Source of the DNA: Drosophila persimilis
Taxonomy: Eukaryota; Arthropoda; Insecta; Diptera; Drosophilidae
Assembly (NCBI RefSeq): GCF_003286085.1
Contig: NW_020825500.1
Coordinates: forward strand, 1 to 64,000
DNA length: 64,000 bases
Direction of reading: 5' to 3'
A program made the position numbers and the translations under genes. The stretch's first letter is position 1. Each line of letters opens with the position of its first letter. Below the pieces are notes generated by a model. That model saw nothing but the letters and a program-made list of their open reading frames with translations. It made no database searches and was not told the origin of the DNA. Positions 39,995-51,044 of this stretch are shown one piece after another.

Positions 39995-41569
39995 ATGAAT
40001 ACATTACAAATCGATAAGTTGCTTTCCAAGCATTCAAAAACAACGAGGGGGAACGTTGTGAGTTGCTGCGGACACCGCAACTCTAAGGTTATACCCGATA
40101 CTAAGTCAGTATGGCTCTCCTCCGGCAGACGCCGCTAATATTTAACGACACGACAAAGAGTGCGTGCGAGAGAGACAGAAAATCAGTCTGAGCGTGACGT
40201 CGGGCGCTGCGTAGCCACTGCAAATTGATTTGTTCCTTTTGGCTAAAAAAAAATGGTCTGATCTGATCCAGATTCAGCAATCTAATAGATATGGTCATTA
40301 TCTATGATTCTGCGTTTTTAGTTTTCTCAAATCTGCAATATTGTGGATGCAACAGATTTTCGTCCTTTGTGGGGGCGGATGGGGGTGGGGCGAAATTCTG
40401 AGATATACGTTTTATAGTGACATCTTAAAGGAGTGTGTGCACCAAATTTGGTTACTCTAGCCTTAATAGTCTCTGAGATTTGTGGTTGCCTCAGATTTTC
40501 GTCCTTTGCGGGGGCGGAAGGGGGTGTGGCGAAATTTGGACAGGAAACGGTCAAGGTCCGATATCACAGGAGTGTGGATACCAAATTTGGTTGCTCTGGC
40601 TTTTATAGGTTCTGAGATCCTTGAACTCATATTTTGCAATTGGCAAAACCGACCATGAAACCTGTGTGTTAGAGTGAGACAGAGCGAGAAAGAGTGAAAT
40701 TGTTTTCGTGATTCTGGCTGTAATAATTATACGATCTGGTTCAGATTTTGCACTCTAGAAGATATAGTCATCTTCTACGATTCTGCGTTTTTAGTTTTCT
40801 CGTATCGTCGAAATTGTGGATGCCACAGATTTTCGCCCTTTGTGGGGGCGGAAGTGGGCGGGGCAAAGTTTTGAAATATTTTTGGAGCAGTGACATATCA
40901 CAGAAGTCTGGATCCAAAACATCGTTGCTCTAGCTCTTATAGTCTTTGAGCATTAGGCGCTGAAGGGGACGGACAGACGGACAGACGGACAGACGGACGG
41001 ACGGACAGACAGACAGGGCTCAATCGACTCGGCTATTGATGCTGATCAAGAATATATATACTTTATAGGGTCGGAAACGATTCCTTCTGGACGTTACACA
41101 CATCCACTTTTACCACAAATCTAATATACCCCAATACTCATTTTGAGTATCGGGTATAAAAAGAATTTTTAAAGGAGTTTATCCCTCTGATCAGCTGCCT
41201 CAAGTAATTTCGAAATATCCTGCTTTAATAATAGCAAACACAGATTCTTCAAGCTATTCAGGAACTCATTGGGTTGCTTTTTACTTTGAAAACAAATATT
41301 CAGCCGAATTTTTTGATTCATATGGTCAATATCCTCAAAATAAAGAATTTTTAAAAATATTAAGGAAAAATTCCATAAAGTTTACATTTAATAAACAACC
41401 ACTGCAAGGTTATTTTTCAAATACATGCGGTCATTACTGTATCCTATATGGAATATTTAAAAGCAGCAAAAAAACATTAAATTGTTTTTTAAAACAATTT
41501 AAGAAAAATGATTTTAACTATAATGATAAGTTAATAATAAAAATGTTTAAGAAAATTCGTTTAAAATAA
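39995..41569 (+). pseudogene. Protease gene on the inverted arm, split by DINE-1
   Basis: The first 16 codons lie at 39995-40043 and the rest at 41159-41569, separated by a reverse-oriented DINE-1. The part after the insert contains all catalytic residues (GTHWVAF, FFDSYG, TCGHYC). Confidence 0.9.
40044..41158 (-). mobile_element. DINE-1/INE-1-like Helentron (1115 bp), reverse, in the protease gene
   Basis: Reads in reverse from CGAGGGGGAACG (3' end, with the GAGTTGC/GCAACTC hairpin at 40060-40083) to ...GAGTATCGGGTATA. It contains a (GGAC/AGAC)n tract near 40970-41013. It diverges visibly from the copies at 26839 and 49098 in its middle, so it is an independent insertion. The left arm protease has no insert. 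Confidence 0.9.
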
Positions 41570-41602
41570 AACACAATATTATTTCAGAGACACTTAAGAT
41601 GT

Positions 41603-41902
41603 TTATTGAATTTTTGAGCTGGGATACATTCTTTTATTTAAGTTATAGTACTTTAACATTAGGTCTATAGCTTCTGCTTTCTTATTTGGTAGGGTATGAC
41701 ACAGGCATGTGTCAGGTCCGTCCGTTGCATCGTCATCACTCCAGGGGCATAGCTTATAATGAAAGCCAAACTTGGAGTACTGAAGCTCCTTTTCCTCCAG
41801 ATCTTCCAAAATGCTCATCAAATTTTCAAGAATTTGTACGTGCTCCTCGAAGATCATCTCCTCGAATTGCATTAAAAAAAGTTTTATTTGTTTGGCATGC
41901 AT
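41603..41902 (-). CDS. Uncharacterised 99-aa Polinton protein, inverted copy
   Basis: Identical to 31396-31695. Charged coiled-coil-like N-terminal half and a Cys/His/Asp cluster (CPWSDDD...CLCH). Intact. Confidence 0.6.
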   Translation of the reverse strand: MHAKQIKLFLMQFEEMIFEEHVQILENLMSILEDLEEKELQYSKFGFHYKLCPWSDDDATDGPDTCLCHTLPNKKAEAIDLMLKYYNLNKRMYPSSKIQ

Positions 41903-42145
41903 CTTGCAGCTGACTTCTTGAATCTATTACTGATAATGTTTCAAAGAGCAGGACTCTTTATATCCACGTCTTTGCTATGTTTCCCTTATATTTTTCTTTA
42001 TCCATGTATTGGAAATGATAAGTACTATATCTAGCCATCTCTTTTTTACATATGTGTGTATATTCTTAACCTTTTTCTTTATTTTTGTCTTTACATGTAT
42101 AGTTGTCTCTTCTTCTCTTACATATATATAATGGGAACTCTTTAT

Positions 42146-42454
42146 TTACTCTTTACATATAAATTGGAAATGGGCAGTGCTATATCTATTCATCTCTTTT
42201 CCTTTATATATAAGATGTGAGATTCCATGCTCCTTCAACATCTTAAAGGGTGTTTTTGTGGAAAATTTGGTCACATAACTTTTAGGTAAAAATATCCAAA
42301 GCGGTTCGTTGTCCTTATCAGTTAAATAAAGGACTACTTTATTTCCAAATGATGTTTTTTTGATTTTACATCCATTGATCTTGTACTCAAATGCTATGCA
42401 CAGGTCCTCAACCTTGGTGTATCCAACCGCCGGCTTTGTCTCGTTAAGTAATTC
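42146..42454 (-). CDS. OB-fold-like small protein, inverted copy
   Basis: Mirror of 30844-31152 and unchanged as far as I can read. Again no early Met and an acceptor-like site at its 5' edge (CTAGGAAAG on the plus strand). Conservation on both arms reflects the duplication and is not independent evidence of coding. Confidence 0.5.
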   Translation of the reverse strand, partial: ELLNETKPAVGYTKVEDLCIAFEYKINGCKIKKTSFGNKVVLYLTDKDNEPLWIFLPKSYVTKFSTKTPFKMLKEHGISHLIYKGKEMNRYSTAHFQFICKE

Positions 42455-42921
42455 TAGGAAAGCCTAGGTATATATTTGATGAAGTGCTTATCATTTTCTA
42501 TATAGAGATTTAAATATTCTTACATACCATTATAGTAATAGAAACTATTCAACCTACTAACGATTTTATACTAAATTATTTAAAAGATTGCATGATCTTT
42601 TATACTCTCATTAATTCAATTTTATACAAATGTGATCTGAGCAGATTGATAGTTGAGTGATAATAAGTAAATGGTTTTAAAGCTGTAATGGCCAGATGTC
42701 TCAAGTCTGATTGGTGGTTGAGTAATAAGGGATGAATTATGGATACACTGCTGTATATATTGTTTCAAATATTATATTTACATTTTGGATCTTATATAAC
42801 CGTCAACATGAAAAAATTATATAAACAGAACAAAATGCATAGAATTTTTGTTCATATGCTGTTCACTTCCTATATAAGAACTGTAAGTTACTGAGATAGG
42901 TTAGTTCACTTTCACTTCGAA

Positions 42922-43146
42922 ATGAGGACATTTCATTGCGAGTTGTGTTATTTAAAAACATCTTTTAGTTCCCGCAATGAACTGAAAAAACACACCTTAA
43001 AAATCCACAACTTTAGTTATTCAAAATCAAAATCATCATTTTATCGATGTTACTTATGTCCAGGAACTGAACTGTTTTGGTTGAGAATTGACTTCAATAT
43101 GCATATTTTATTTAAGCATAACATGGAATTAAAGCGAAAAATATAA
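42922..43146 (+). CDS. 74-aa two-finger C2H2 protein, inverted copy
   Basis: Identical to 30152-30376: CELC...H-x4-H and CYLC...H-x4-H units with a basic tail. Intact, with a TATATAAG upstream. Confidence 0.65.
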   Translation: MRTFHCELCYLKTSFSSRNELKKHTLKIHNFSYSKSKSSFYRCYLCPGTELFWLRIDFNMHILFKHNMELKRKI

Positions 43147-43265
43147 TATTTATTTAAAAATGAAATAATCTGTGCGTTTTTAAATATAAATACCTTTACA
43201 TAAATTTACCAACTAAGTATAAAATGATGTGAAAATTACTCAATAAATTCATTCAAAAGCATCAG

Positions 43266-44745
43266 TATTCTACCTGAAATCCACTTATTCTTTTTGTGTA
43301 ATCCTCACGTGGAAGAAACCTGTTTCAAACGAATCCTATGATTCTCTTGTAATAAGAGGAAGTGAAATTCAACCAATCAAAAGTAAAACAGAAAACATTT
43401 AAAATAAATAGTGGTTAAATGTGTTATATTTATTATATATGTACATAGGTATATATTATTTTTAGAAAAATACATAAAATATTCTTATTATATAAATATG
43501 TATTCGTATTATTAAAATTTCGCCTCAGCTAATTTTACCGCAGCAATTAAGTCATCATCATCTTCGTCCCGAAGTAGTTCCTGGAGTTGAGATCTTTTAT
43601 CATCATCCTGATTATCTACTAAATCGAAAATGTTGTCATCATCCGGGAAAATGTATGCTGGATTATCATTATTAGACGTTGCATTCCTTGGGTCATCGTC
43701 GTCATCATCCCATTTAATGTCACTTAACCAGGTCAAGTTGCTCTCGAGATAGGTTTGAGTCTTAATCCCAAAAATCAAGGACAGGTCTACGGAGCTCGGC
43801 TGAGAGTCCAGATTTATGGTTGATTCCGGTTGGGAATCGATAAAAATGATTTCAAGGTCATCCATCGTTGTTGAAAGATTACTAGTTTATGTCCTAGCTG
43901 TTAGCTGTGAGTAGTTATTATATAGGCACTTTGCTATGGGACAGTGTTAGGTACAGAAAGGAGGAATATAAATTATAGAGAAAGTAGAAAGGTTCAAGGG
44001 CATCGAAACCGTTTTTCAGGAAACACTTAAAAAATACCTCTAAACTATCACATTAGATTCATTGCAAAGGGATGACCTACCTGTTTGAGGGTTGTTTGAA
44101 TCGCAACACGGGACCAATCGTAAAAACAGGTTCATTGACAGTAAGAGGGAGGAGAGAGAATATAAATGAGCGAAGGATCGATTTGAGAGGATTTTACATG
44201 GTTGAGAAACAGGATTGAGATCGAAGTTAGTTCACATTATCGCCGATAGGTGGCGCCACCAAGTAGTAAGGATACGGGACAGACGTATATTTACTCTAAG
44301 TAGCATTAATTAATTTTGATGTCTTCCTATTATAATTTTATTCTTTGTGTGCTCCTATATATATCTCCATTAATTTGTGTTCTCTTACCATTCAACCCTC
44401 TATACGGACATCTAGATACCCAGGTTTCCAACCTATGTTTTCTATAGGATGTAAATTTCAGAAACTTCACACATTTGTTTTCCCAATTCAATGTTTATAA
44501 AATATCCTATAAGTATTTATTTAACTTGACCAGTTAATAACATAGCAGAAATTGGTTCCCAATTCAATGTTAATAAAATATCTTATAAGTATTTATTTAA
44601 CATGATCACGTAATAACATAGCAATATGATGCACACTTACATTCAACATGTTGCCAAGCTGCACATGCTTAAGCAAATGTTGCTGCAACATGTTGCGAAT
44701 TTGGTAATTCAGTGTAAAAAGCGACCGTCCCTTATCCTTACTACT
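43266..44745 (-). repeat. TIR copy on the inverted arm
   Basis: Mirror of 28553-30032. The sequence inside it (after TAGAATACTGATGC) is left-end sequence, not the right-end sequence seen at 17201-17376. This shows that the arm is a duplicated left end. Confidence 0.9.
43512..43865 (-). CDS. Highly acidic 117-aa TIR protein, inverted copy
   Basis: Third identical copy of the protein described at 17623-17976, with the same TATA-like upstream element. Intact. Confidence 0.7.
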   Translation of the reverse strand: MDDLEIIFIDSQPESTINLDSQPSSVDLSLIFGIKTQTYLESNLTWLSDIKWDDDDDDPRNATSNNDNPAYIFPDDDNIFDLVDNQDDDKRSQLQELLRDEDDDDLIAAVKLAEAKF

Positions 44746-45872
44746 GACTTTAACTTTCTGATCTTTGCATCGTTGATCCCTTTCGGGAATAGTTTTTCTA
44801 TAAACATTTCAGTTGATTTCGCCATCCCGAGTATTGGATTTCGTCATCCAAAGAGAGAACTGTAAAAGGCCTAAAGTGCAGGATCTGCAGAAAGCCGGGA
44901 GTGAGATTGTTTATGAGAAGAGTGTGCGCAAACATTGGTTTTCCATTTAGGCGAGTGTCAAAGATTGGGATTGCGGCGGGAGCCCTTGAGATTGTACATC
45001 TTAGAAATCAATTAGGCGGAGGCCCAAGATTGAAATTGTTTTCGTTTTGGAAAGCCAAAGATTGTTTACAACTCGTATAAGAGCTCAATAGAATTGGGTA
45101 CGTTAACTCCCCCCATTCTTAAATGTTTCGTCCCGATACATTTTGAAGTTTTTTAGAGCTCTAATTTCTTCTGACAGTATTTGAATGTTGCTTTCCACTA
45201 TTTCTTCTGACGGTATTCTTATTGATTTAATAAGTACAAATTTGTTTAATTTATAGCCGAAGTAAAATAACATTATCAATATCAAAATGATTAAAAATAA
45301 TGTTGTTAATGGTAAGGCCGTATTACCTAATGTTATAAGGGGATTTAAAATATTAACATTATCAAAAGAAAATTGCTTATCATTCGATTGTATATAATCA
45401 ACTAATTCAAAATCGCTATATCTATGATGCGATATATATCTTAGAATTTTACCCTTATCATTTATGTGGGTTATATTATTTATTACAATTGTGTTGTTGA
45501 ATATAAGGAGATACGATCCTAACAAAGTAGTATTGTCTACGATATTTTTGCCTGAAACTAATATGGCACCATCCTGAATGATGTCTATTTCTTTGTTTTT
45601 TTCCCTTTTTTAAGTGCAGTTGGCTTTAAAGCCATTAAGTAAATTGGTGAAACAGGTATTCTTTAAATTTATTTGTGCGTAATTGTTAAAAGTTTCACTT
45701 TTAAAATTATTTATTAAATAGTATTTCTCCTTACATTCACAAACTTTTTCACTTATAACTAACATTCCATCATTTTGCGAGATGGCTCTTGCATGGTAAA
45801 ACTTGCAAATATCTTTAATTTGAGGATATTTTATGTAAATGATTATTAAATCTGCATTTCGAATTATTTTAA
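44746..45872 (-). pseudogene. env: Errantivirus LTR (44746-45108) and env 3' part, inverted
   Basis: Mirror of 26337-28552 but without the DINE-1. The env frame 45103-45525 keeps the membrane anchor and the C-terminal tail. Upstream, TAA occurs where copy 4 has an A-run shifted by one (near 45612), so this copy has its own nonsense change. At the point where copies A and A' have lost a base, this copy is intact. It ends at 45872 in mid-gene. Confidence 0.88.
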
Positions 45873-45878
45873 TAATTG

Positions 45879-47911
45879 AAATACATACAGATCACCAACC
45901 TTTGTCCTTTGCAATGTCGCAAAAAAATCAAAATATTGAAATGAAACGTTGGTATTACTTCATAGAAAGTTTCACACCAAAAATCATTTATAAGCCAGGC
46001 TCAACTAACGTAGTAGCGGACGCTTTATCTCGGATTAAAGTAAATCATATGACAGATAGTGATGTCGACCAGACAGAATCAGAATCAGACATAAATACTC
46101 AGCATTCAGCAGAGAGTAGTTTTGAAAACGTCATTCAAGAGACTAGCAAGCCTCTAAACCAATTTAAACAGCAGCTACTATTAGCGCAAGGGAGATTCAC
46201 AGTTCATGAGTTAGTAAGAGTTTATGAAAATACCCGACATATTATTGAATTTGATACGGTTGACAATCTGCTAATCATTTTAAAAGAATTTATTCAGCCT
46301 CACTTAACCACAGTAATACACTGCACTTTAGAAGATTTATACCTTATCCAAAATAAGCTAAAGGAAAACTTCATAAATAAATTTCTCTTCACGAGAAAGT
46401 TCCTCCAAGATGTAGTAAATTCAGAAGATAAAGCTATAATTATAGAAGAAACACATTGCAGAGCCCATAGAGGACTAGACGAAAATTACAAACAAATAAC
46501 TAAGCTGTATTATTGGCCAAACCTGCACAAAAAATTAAAAGAATATATAAAAAATTGTGAGATCTGTAACAAAAACAAATATCACAGACACCCTGTAAAA
46601 ATTCCAATTGGGGAAGCTCCCATTCCAGCAAAAGAAGGAGATCAATTACACTTAGACATATACTATGCCCAAAACCTAACATTCATAACTTGTATAGATT
46701 CTTATTCCAAATACTTGGTGGTCAAGGAAAATCAAAGTAAATTAAACATTGAAAATAAGGTAATGGAAATTTTGCAACACTTTCCGTTAGCAACATCATT
46801 AATGACTGACAACGAACCAAGCTTTACTTCAGCACAATTTAGATCATTCATACAAAGAAGTAACTTAACTATTTATTATGCTGATCCCAGACACAGCACC
46901 TCAAATGGTCAGGTAGAAAGGGTACATTCCACACTAACAGAAATAGCGCGGTGCATCAAGGATGAACTAAATCTAACAGATTATTCAGAAATAATAATAA
47001 GGGCGGCACTGAAATATAACCTGACGATACATTCAACGACCAATCAAATGCCATATGACATATTGTATAACAAAACATAATCCAATATTACTTAAGGAAG
47101 CTCAGACCAAATTGCTTAAGCTACATAACAAAGATAGAAGAGAAAAAGATTATAAAATAGGAGAAGTAGTTTATGAAAAGAAATTCGGGGAAAGAAATAA
47201 ACTTCAATCCCGATACAAAAAGCAGGTAGTTAAGGAAAATCGACCGAATAAAATTATAATCAACAATAGAAACAGAACGAGGGGGAACGTTGTGAGTTGC
47301 TGCGGACACCGCAACTCTACAGTTATACCCGATACTAAGTCAGTATGGCTTCAGTACGACAAAGAGTGCGTGCGAGAGAGACAGAAAATCAGTCTGAAAG
47401 TGACGTCGGGCGCTGAGTAGCCACTGCAAATTGATTTGTTTCCTTTCGCTATAAAAATGATCTGATCTGATCCAGATTCAGCAATCTGATAGATATGGTC
47501 GTTATCTATGATTCTGCTTTTTTAGTTTTCTCAAATCTGCAATATTGTGGATGCCACAGATTTTCGCCCTTTGTGGGGGCGGAAGTGGGCGGGGCAAAGT
47601 TTTGAAATATTTTTGGAGCAGTGACATATCACAGAAGTCTGGATCCAAAACATCGTTGCTCTAGCTCTTTTAGTCTTTGAGCATTAGGCGCTGAAGGGGA
47701 CGGACAGACGGACAGATGGACGGACGGACAGACAGACAGGGCTCAATCGACTCGGCTATTGATGCTGATCAAGAATATATATACTTTATAGGGTCGGAAA
47801 CGATTCCTTCTGGACGTTACACACATCCACTTTTACCACAAATCTAATATACCCCAATACTCATTTTGAGTATCGGGTATAATTATACATAAAGATAACA
47901 TCAAATATTAA
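45879..47911 (+). pseudogene. pol: Pol 3' part (RNase H, integrase), copy A'
   Basis: The long frame to 47080 includes the RNase H end and the complete integrase zinc and DDE regions (TDNEPSF, STSNGQVERV). It stops at ILYNKT. The integrase C-terminal segment continues in the next frame (from about 47070) and is cut by a DINE-1 at 47278. The last codons lie at 47882-47911. Confidence 0.88.
47278..47881 (-). mobile_element. DINE-1/INE-1-like Helentron (604 bp, internally deleted), reverse
   Basis: Both ends are present (CGAGGGGGAACG and GAGTATCGGGTATA in reverse) with the terminal hairpin at about 47294-47318. Roughly 500 bases of the middle are missing compared with the 1.1-kb copies. It is inserted in the integrase C-terminal coding end; copy A lacks it. 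Confidence 0.88.
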
Positions 47912-47927
47912 ATATTTTTTCCAGAAA

Positions 47928-50454
47928 ATGTATGCGAATATACTAATACTGACTTTTGTTATATTGACGACTTCGGAAGTAATTGACTATACGCATAGTG
48001 ACTATCTATTGCTCAAAGACGACAGAGACGTTTACACTTATGAAACATACGCTGAACTTTTCCATATTACTAATTTGAGTTTTTATAGAGAGATAATTGA
48101 TAAAGAATCCAAATATGTCAACAAATCAATTAATTCAGACGATGAGTGGGAAATATCAATGGACTTAAGTCTATTAAAATTAATGATTTCAGAATTAGTT
48201 CCAAAACGGAATGAAAGGGGAATAAATGAATTAGGTACCATTTGGAAATGGATAGCAGGCAGCCCTGATCATGACGACTTTTTGAAAATACAAAATAAAG
48301 TAAATGAATTAACTGAAAATAATAATAAACCATTTGTAATAAATTCCAAATTTTTCAAAGAAATTGAATTGCTATCAAATTCATTAAAAAATGTCATCTT
48401 CAATGAAGAAAGGATACTGAGAAAGCATCGTTTAAAATTAATAACTTTTGACCTACTAAATTTAGTTGATACCATAACCGTCTTAAAAGTAAACATTTTC
48501 AATACAAAAATTTTAAATAAAAACGAAATAGAGGACATTTATAAGCATGAAAAACATCCTGTTGAACTGTCTGATCTGCTGGACATTGCAACGGTTAAAA
48601 TAATTCGAAATGCAGATTTAATAATCATTTACATAAAATATCCTCAAATTAAAGATATTTGCAAATTTTACCATGCAAGAGCCACTCACAAAATGATGGA
48701 ATGTTAGTTATAAGTGAAAAAGTTTGTGAATGTAAGGAGAAATACTATTTAATGAATAATTTTAAAAGTGAAACTTTTAACAATTACGCACAAATAAATT
48801 TAAAGAATACCTGTTTCACCAATTTACTTAATGGCTTTAAAGCCAACTGCACTAAAAAAAGGGAAAAAAACAAAGAAATAGACATCATTCAGGATGGTGC
48901 CATATTAGTTTCAGGCAAAAATATCGTAGACAATACTACTTTGTTAGGATCGTATCTCCTTATATTCAACAACACAATTGTAATAAATAATATAACCCAC
49001 ATAAATGATAAGGGTAAAATTCTAAGATATATATCGCATCATAGATATAGCGATTTTGAATTAGTTGATTATATACAATCGAATGATAAGCAATTTTTAT
49101 ACCCGATACTCAAAATGAGTATTGGGGTATATTAGATTTGTGGTAAAAGTGGATGTGTGTAACGTCCAGAAGGAATCGTTTCCGACCCCATAAAGTATAT
49201 ATATTCTTGATCAGCATCAATAGCCGAGTCGATTGAGCCATGTCTGTCTGTCCGTCTGTCCGTCCGTCCGTCCGTCTTCAGCGCCTAATGCTCAAAGACT
49301 ATAAGAGCTAGAGCAACGATGTTTTGGATCCAGACTTCTGTGATATGTCACTGCTACAAAAATATTTCAAAACTTTGCCCCGCCCACTTCCGCCCCCACA
49401 AAGGGCGAAAATCTGTGGCATCCACAATTTCGACGATACGAGAAAACTAAAAACGCAGAATCGTAGAAAATGACCATATCTTTTAGACTGCAGAATCTGA
49501 ACTGGATCGTATTATTATTATAGCCAGCATCAAGAAAACAATTTCATTTTTTCTCGCCCTGTCTCTCTCTAACACACACGTAGCATAGGCTGCTTTGCTT
49601 AGAGTAAAACATTAGCGCCTAGATCTCAGAGACTATAAAAGCTAGAGCAACCAAATTTGGTATCCACACTCCTAATATATCGGACCGAGACGAGTTTGTT
49701 TCAAAATTTCGCCACACCCCCTTCCGCCCCCGCAAAGGATGCAAATCTGGGGATATTCACAAATCTCAGAGACTATTAAAGCTAGAGTAACCAAATTTGG
49801 TATCCGCACTTCTGTTAGATCTCACTATAAAACATTTATCTCAAAATTTCGCCCCACCCCCTTCCGCCCACACAAAGGACGAAAATCTATTGCATCCACA
49901 ATACTGCAGATTTGAGAAAACTAAAAACGCAGAATCATAGATAACGACCATATCTATCAGATTGCTGAACCTGGATCAGATCAGATAATTTTTGTAGCCA
50001 AAAGGAACAAATCAATTTGCAGTGGCTACGCAGCGCCCGACGTCACGCTCAGACTGATTTTCTGTCTCTCTCGCACTCTTTGTCGTGTCGTTTAATATTA
50101 GCGGCGTCTGCCGGAGGAGAGCCATACTGACTTAGTATCGGGTATAACCGTAGAGTTGCGGTGTCCGCAGCAACTCACAACGTTCCACCTCGTTTTCTTT
50201 TGATAATGTTAATATTTTAAATCCCCTTATAACATTAGGTAATACGGCCAACAACATTATTTTTAATCATTTTGATATTGATAATGTTATTTTACTTCGG
50301 CTATAAATTAACCAAATTTGTACTTATTAAATCAATAAGAATACCGTCCGAAGAAATAGTGGAAAGCAACATTCAAATACTGTCAGAAGAAATTAGAGCT
50401 CTAAAAAACTTCAAAATGTATCGGGACGAAACATTTAAGAATGGGGGGAGTTAA
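47928..50454 (+). pseudogene. env: Errantivirus envelope gene, copy A'
   Basis: As in copy A: signal-like start MYANILILTF, KRNERG site, the same one-base deletion ending the first frame at 48707, the same DINE-1 at 49098, and the C-terminal anchor part at 50272-50454. Sharing both lesions with copy A proves common descent of the two segments. Confidence 0.9.
49098..50192 (+). mobile_element. DINE-1/INE-1-like Helentron (1095 bp) in env of copy A'
   Basis: Same site, orientation and length as 26839-27933, with a few differences (for example CGACGATACGAG for TAAAGATACAGG). It was duplicated together with the env segment. Confidence 0.9.
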
Positions 50455-50935
50455 CGTACCCAATTCTATTGAGCTCTTATACGAGTTGTAAACAATCTTT
50501 GGCTTTCCAAAACAAAAAAAATTTCAATCTTGGGCCTCCGCCTAATTGATTTCTAAGATGTACAATCTCAAGGGCTCCCGCCGCAATCCTAAATGGAAAA
50601 CCAATGTTTGCGCACACTCTTCTCATAAACAATCTCACTCCCGGCTTTCTGCAGATCCTGCACTTTAGGCCTTTTACAGTTCTCTCTTTGGATGACGAAA
50701 TCCAATACTCGGGATGGCGAAATCAATTGAAATGTTTATAGAAAAACTATTCCCGAAAGGGATCAACGATGCAAAGATCAGAAAGTTAAAGTCGAGCTAA
50801 AAAATTAAGATCGCGCAAACCCTTTGTCCGGAATCCTTTGTGACCCTCTACTTAAAATCTATATCTGTGAAGTTAGAAGTAAAATAAAAACTTTTTAAAA
50901 ACGCAATCCGCTACCGCAGTTATTTAATTTGCACG
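50449..50935 (+). repeat. 3' LTR of copy A' (about 490 bp)
   Basis: Begins AGTTAACGTACCC and contains AATAAAAAC (poly(A) signal-like) near 50883. It ends around CAGTTATTTAATT. Compared with copy 4 it lacks about 32 bases between two AAAGTC words (50784 region), a short direct-repeat deletion. The outer end is inferred, not proven. Confidence 0.7.
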
Positions 50936-51044
50936 CATGTATTGACAGGCATATGAGTATGTAGACGTATGTATGAGTGAGAGACGTAACGAAGCGACGT
51001 AATCTTATCTCCCTTTTGTTCTCTATTTCGTTCGGTCTCTATCT
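50936..51044 (+). repeat. Inverted copy of the copia-like LTR start/flank
   Basis: GGCATATGAGTATGTAGACG through GGTCTCTATCT is the reverse complement of 57326-57420. Both copies lie directly beyond an errantivirus LTR, so the two errantivirus ends are duplicates in inverse orientation and not independent insertions. Confidence 0.75.

Larger units (their letters stand above)
28553..44745. mobile_element. Polinton/Maverick copy 2 with a duplicated inverted left end (16.2 kb)
   Basis: Termini are AGTAGTAAGG and CCTTACTACT. The left end, capsid cluster, promoter, integrase and the PolB C-terminus are present up to 39712. Beyond that, the sequence is an inverted copy of 28553-32469, including capsid and protease gene parts. 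So the right end is not the native one. The flanks are inverted (AAAGTC and GACTTT) instead of a direct target duplication, because the inverted copy continues into the neighbouring LTR. Confidence 0.9.
39713..45872 (-). repeat. Inverted duplicate arm (mirror of 26337-32469)
   Basis: Coordinates mirror the left arm with sum 73298 (72182 inside 40043, where a DINE-1 of 1115 bp is extra). The arm covers capsid end, protease, 99-aa gene, OB-like gene, C2H2 gene, TIR, LTR and part of env. The inner junction at 39712/39713 joins PolB (...GGTCAATA) to capsid gene sequence. The outer junction at 45872 joins env to the RNase H region of the next errantivirus copy. Each arm has private mutations. Confidence 0.92.
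45873..50935 (+). mobile_element. Errantivirus-like element, copy A'
   Basis: Plus-strand pol 3' part, env and complete-looking LTR. Collinear with copy A including the DINE-1 at the same env site. It starts slightly more 5' in RNase H (IEIHTDHQPLSFAMSQ) at a microhomology junction with the inverted env. It carries an additional DINE-1 in the integrase C-terminal region. Confidence 0.9.

Noticed and set aside
7920-44745. CRISPR array or prokaryotic phage interpretation of compact overlapping genes
   Set aside because: There are no spacer-repeat arrays and no ribosome-binding sites; the neighbouring elements are all eukaryotic, and the gene set is that of Polintons.
28553-44745. Reading the Polinton as a normal element with 3.9-kb TIRs
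   Set aside because: Copy 1 shows that the TIR ends after 1480 bp with different inner sequence on the right, and the symmetry here continues outside the element.
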